From Thermoanaerobaculia bacterium (lineage in GTDB: Bacteria; Acidobacteriota; Thermoanaerobaculia; Gp7-AA8): 16,632 nucleotides of DNA. Below, piece by piece: positions 15,269 to 16,632 of the stretch (position 1 is the first letter of the stretch; every line of letters starts with the position of its first letter). The notes beneath the pieces are model-generated. The model saw only the letters and a program-made list of their open reading frames with translations, did not search any database and was not told the DNA's origin. A program made the position numbers and the translations under genes. The DNA is taken from the NCBI GenBank assembly GCA_023700825.1, contig JAMPYE010000029.1:1-16632 (forward strand), in the 5' to 3' direction.

Positions 15269-15274
15269 ATTGTC
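15269..15274 (-). promoter_or_regulatory. candidate -10 element of tRNA-Gln
   Basis: The minus strand reads GACAAT (4 of 6) within the 10-bp direct repeat shared with the next gene's promoter region. It lies 67 bp upstream of the mature tRNA 5' end, implying a ~60-nt leader removed by RNase P. Confidence 0.3.
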
Positions 15275-15423
15275 GCATGAAGCACCCCGCCGGAGTCTGG
15301 CGGGCGGTGGAGGCGGTGCGGTGCGAGGGAGCGAAAGCGGTGCGATCCACCGGGATGCGGCGACAGGATGGCGAGGACGTCCCTTCCGATGTTGCGTTCC
15401 TGTTGCGATTGGTGCGCGGCTCC

Positions 15424-15452
15424 TTGCCAAGCGGACGGGGCTGGTATCGAAT
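15424..15452 (+). promoter_or_regulatory. candidate promoter of the DUF2911 gene
   Basis: TTGCCA (5 of 6 to TTGACA, 15424-15429) is followed after 17 bp by TCGAAT (4 of 6, 15447-15452). The predicted start near 15459 leaves a ~45-nt leader with AGGAG 8 nt before the ATG. Confidence 0.4.
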
Positions 15453-15503
15453 AGCCGGGCTTTTCACCACCGATACAACTTACCGATTCGAGGAGATTGA
15501 ACG

Positions 15504-16349
15504 ATGAGACAGCACGCAATCGCTGCCGCACTGGCGCTCGCCATTTCCGTACCGGCACTCGCGCAGGTCACCCTGCCGCGTCCCAGCCCGAACGCCACCG
15601 TCAAGCAGCTGGTCGGCGTCGGCGAGGTCACCGTAAGCTACAGCCGTCCCGGAGTGAAGGATCGCAAGATCTGGGGCGAGCTGGTTCCGTACGACAAGGT
15701 CTGGCGCACGGGTGCCAACGAAGCGACGATCGTCACGTTCTCGCAGGACGTGAAGGTCAACGGGTCGGAGCTGAAGGCCGGCTCCTACAGCCTCCACACG
15801 ATCCCGACGACCGGCGACTGGACCGTGATCTTCAACTCGGCCGCGGATCCGAAGGCCTTCTACAGCTACGACGAGACGAAGAACGTCCTCAAAGTGACGG
15901 CGAAACCGATGGAGCACGCCATGACCGAGCGCCTGACCTTCTCGTTCCCGAAAGTCGAGGACAGCGGGGCGAGCCTCGTGATGGCGTGGGAGAAGCTTGC
16001 GATCGAGCTGAAGATCGAGGTCGACACGCAGGCGGCCGTCATGGCGCAGGCGAAGACGATGCTCGAGGACTGGCGTCCCGCCTTCCAGGCCGCAAACTAC
16101 GCCTGGGAGAAGGGTGCAAAAGCCGACGCGATGAAGTGGATCGACCAGTCGGTCGCCGCGAAGGAAAGCCTCGCGAACCTGACGCTCAAGTCGCGCATGC
16201 TCGCCGACGCCGGCAAGACCAAGGAAGCGATCGCCACGGTCGAGAAGGCGATCACGGTCGGCAAGGCCGCGAACGCCAACACTGCGAACGCCGAGAAGCT
16301 CCTCGCCGAGTGGAAGGCGGCGGCGACAAAGGGCGGCAAGAAGAAGTAG
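15504..16349 (+). CDS. secreted DUF2911 family protein
   Basis: This 281-residue protein has a Sec signal peptide (about 1-20, cleavage after Ala-Leu-Ala). The DUF2911 domain covers about 24-170. Its diagnostic segments are 'SPNATVKQLVG' (28-38), 'VSYSRPGVKDRKIWG' (44-58), 'LVPYDKVWRTGANEATIV' (60-77) and 'AGSYSLHTIP' (92-101). Residues about 175-270 are a helical tail with TPR-like pairs, also seen in longer family members. The family is common in secreted proteins of Bacteroidota and Acidobacteriota and has no established function. AGGAG with 8-nt spacing, a promoter candidate upstream and a strong terminator downstream make this a self-contained transcription unit. The lysine-rich end (after 270) is basic. 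No catalytic motif is visible. Confidence 0.93.
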   Translation: MRQHAIAAALALAISVPALAQVTLPRPSPNATVKQLVGVGEVTVSYSRPGVKDRKIWGELVPYDKVWRTGANEATIVTFSQDVKVNGSELKAGSYSLHTIPTTGDWTVIFNSAADPKAFYSYDETKNVLKVTAKPMEHAMTERLTFSFPKVEDSGASLVMAWEKLAIELKIEVDTQAAVMAQAKTMLEDWRPAFQAANYAWEKGAKADAMKWIDQSVAAKESLANLTLKSRMLADAGKTKEAIATVEKAITVGKAANANTANAEKLLAEWKAAATKGGKKK

Positions 16350-16363
16350 GCGTTTGTAAGTCC

Positions 16364-16387
16364 GAATTGAGAACTGAGAATTGAGAG
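16364..16387 (+). repeat. heptamer tandem repeat, GAATTGA family, 3 units
   Basis: GAATTGA, GAACTGA and GAATTGA start at 16364, 16371 and 16378, followed by GAG. The tract lies 14 bp after the DUF2911 stop codon and directly before the first terminator hairpin. Confidence 0.75.
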
Positions 16388-16415
16388 AAGGAGGCGGCGC
16401 GAGCGTCGCCTCCTT
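16388..16415 (+). terminator. GC-rich hairpin, first of a terminator pair
   Basis: A 12-bp stem (AAGGAGGCGGCG with CGTCGCCTCCTT, one G-U pair) closes a CGAG loop. There is no U-tract after it, so it may help termination or protect the 3' end, while the next hairpin is the canonical terminator. Confidence 0.6.
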
Positions 16416-16429
16416 CACCCGGAATCGCG

Positions 16430-16460
16430 AGACGCACCCTTCGGGGTGCGTCTTCTTTTT
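16430..16460 (+). terminator. rho-independent terminator of the DUF2911 gene
   Basis: A perfect 10-bp stem (AGACGCACCC / GGGTGCGTCT) closes a TTCG tetraloop and is followed by TCTTTTT. The extra-stable UUCG loop and the U-tract make this the clearest terminator in the window. Confidence 0.9.
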
Positions 16461-16486
16461 GAGCAGGCCCGGGGACTGCGCTGCAG

Positions 16487-16521
16487 AAACTGAGAATTGG
16501 GAATCGAGAATCGAGAGCTGG
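16487..16521 (+). repeat. heptamer tandem repeat, GAATTGA family, 5 units
   Basis: Units start at 16487, 16494, 16501, 16508 and 16515 with an exact 7-bp period. The central two are GAATCGA and the others are variants (AAACTGA, GAATTGG, GAGCTGG). It is a direct partner of the tract at 16364-16387, on the other side of the terminator. Confidence 0.75.
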
Positions 16522-16522
16522 A

Positions 16523-16616
16523 GGGGGCATGGTTGGTCCCCGTAGGAGCGATCCGCCGGGTCGCCCGTTCGGTCATCGCGTCGGAAAAGAAACGGGCGAC
16601 GCAGCGCGCCGCCCCC
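16523..16616. repeat. nested inverted-repeat element, REP/MITE-like
   Basis: Outer arms GGGGGC (16523-16528) and GCCCCC (16611-16616) enclose perfect 10-bp inner arms GTCGCCCGTT (16560-16569) and AACGGGCGAC (16591-16600). A further small hairpin around 16547-16567 uses the same GTCGCCC sequence. No coding potential is evident. It resembles short palindromic intergenic repeats; copy number in the genome cannot be judged. Confidence 0.45.
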
Positions 16617-16632
16617 ACGACATCCGTGCCGA

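Larger units (their letters stand above)
15202..15503. other. intergenic region between tRNA-Gln and the DUF2911 gene
   Basis: This 302-bp gap carries a dyad (15229-15258), an ACAAT-type hexamer pointing to the tRNA (15269-15274), and a promoter candidate (15424-15452) plus AGGAG ribosome-binding site (15491-15495) for the DUF2911 gene. The part from about 15280 to 15420 is GC-rich and shows nothing recognisable. Confidence 0.6.

Noticed and set aside
15277..15507. Small plus-strand frame of 76 codons whose stop overlaps the DUF2911 ATG (ATGA)
   Set aside because: The overlap looks like translational coupling, but the sequence has no ribosome-binding site, contains the promoter candidate of the next gene, and shows non-coding-like composition.
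16415..16618. Minus-strand frame across the terminator and right-hand repeats
   Set aside because: It would read through the terminator hairpin, a heptamer tract and the inverted-repeat element; no protein family is recognisable.

Overview
The window is high-GC bacterial chromosomal DNA with tightly packed genes. It contains no phage, CRISPR or insertion-sequence genes. The gene set suggests an Acidobacteriota-like organism: an ECF sigma/anti-sigma pair whose anti-sigma factor has a periplasmic beta domain, a secreted TPR-CHAT protein, a DUF2911 lipidless secreted protein, and a secreted protein with the 'WVF-G-LT-x-x-x-Y-x-I-T-V-x-D' C-terminal domain. This assignment is inferred from gene-family flavour, because no rRNA or marker gene is present.

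Left part (1-7745). The 5' part of a 2-oxoacid dehydrogenase E1 alpha gene runs off the left edge on the minus strand. It diverges from a TPR-SseB-like protein gene on the plus strand. That gene converges on a three-gene minus-strand cluster, which in transcription order is a secreted TPR-CHAT protease-like protein, an ECF-type sigma factor and its membrane anti-sigma factor.

Middle (7746-14078). A membrane GGDEF-EAL protein diverges from the CHAT gene across a 91-bp gap that contains a perfect 14-bp palindrome. It is followed, on the minus strand, by a class I/II aminotransferase, pyruvate kinase and an M50 site-2-protease-type membrane peptidase with CBS domains.

Right part (14079-16632). 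A secreted beta-domain protein, a tRNA-Gln(UUG) with encoded CCA, a secreted DUF2911 protein with a strong double-hairpin terminator, and a terminal inverted-repeat element.

Two signals stand out beyond the gene list. First, seven intergenic tracts are degenerate tandem repeats with an exact 7-bp period (families AGGTCAW, GATTTCR and GAATTGA), and two pairs of them are inverted around a spacer. Second, the sigma/anti-sigma/CHAT cluster places a predicted secreted caspase-like protease in the same compartment as the sensor domain of a membrane anti-sigma factor. This suggests, but does not prove, a proteolytic sigma-release pathway. Several genes also have a TANNNT hexamer 6-9 nt before the ATG and no Shine-Dalgarno sequence, which looks like leaderless transcription.
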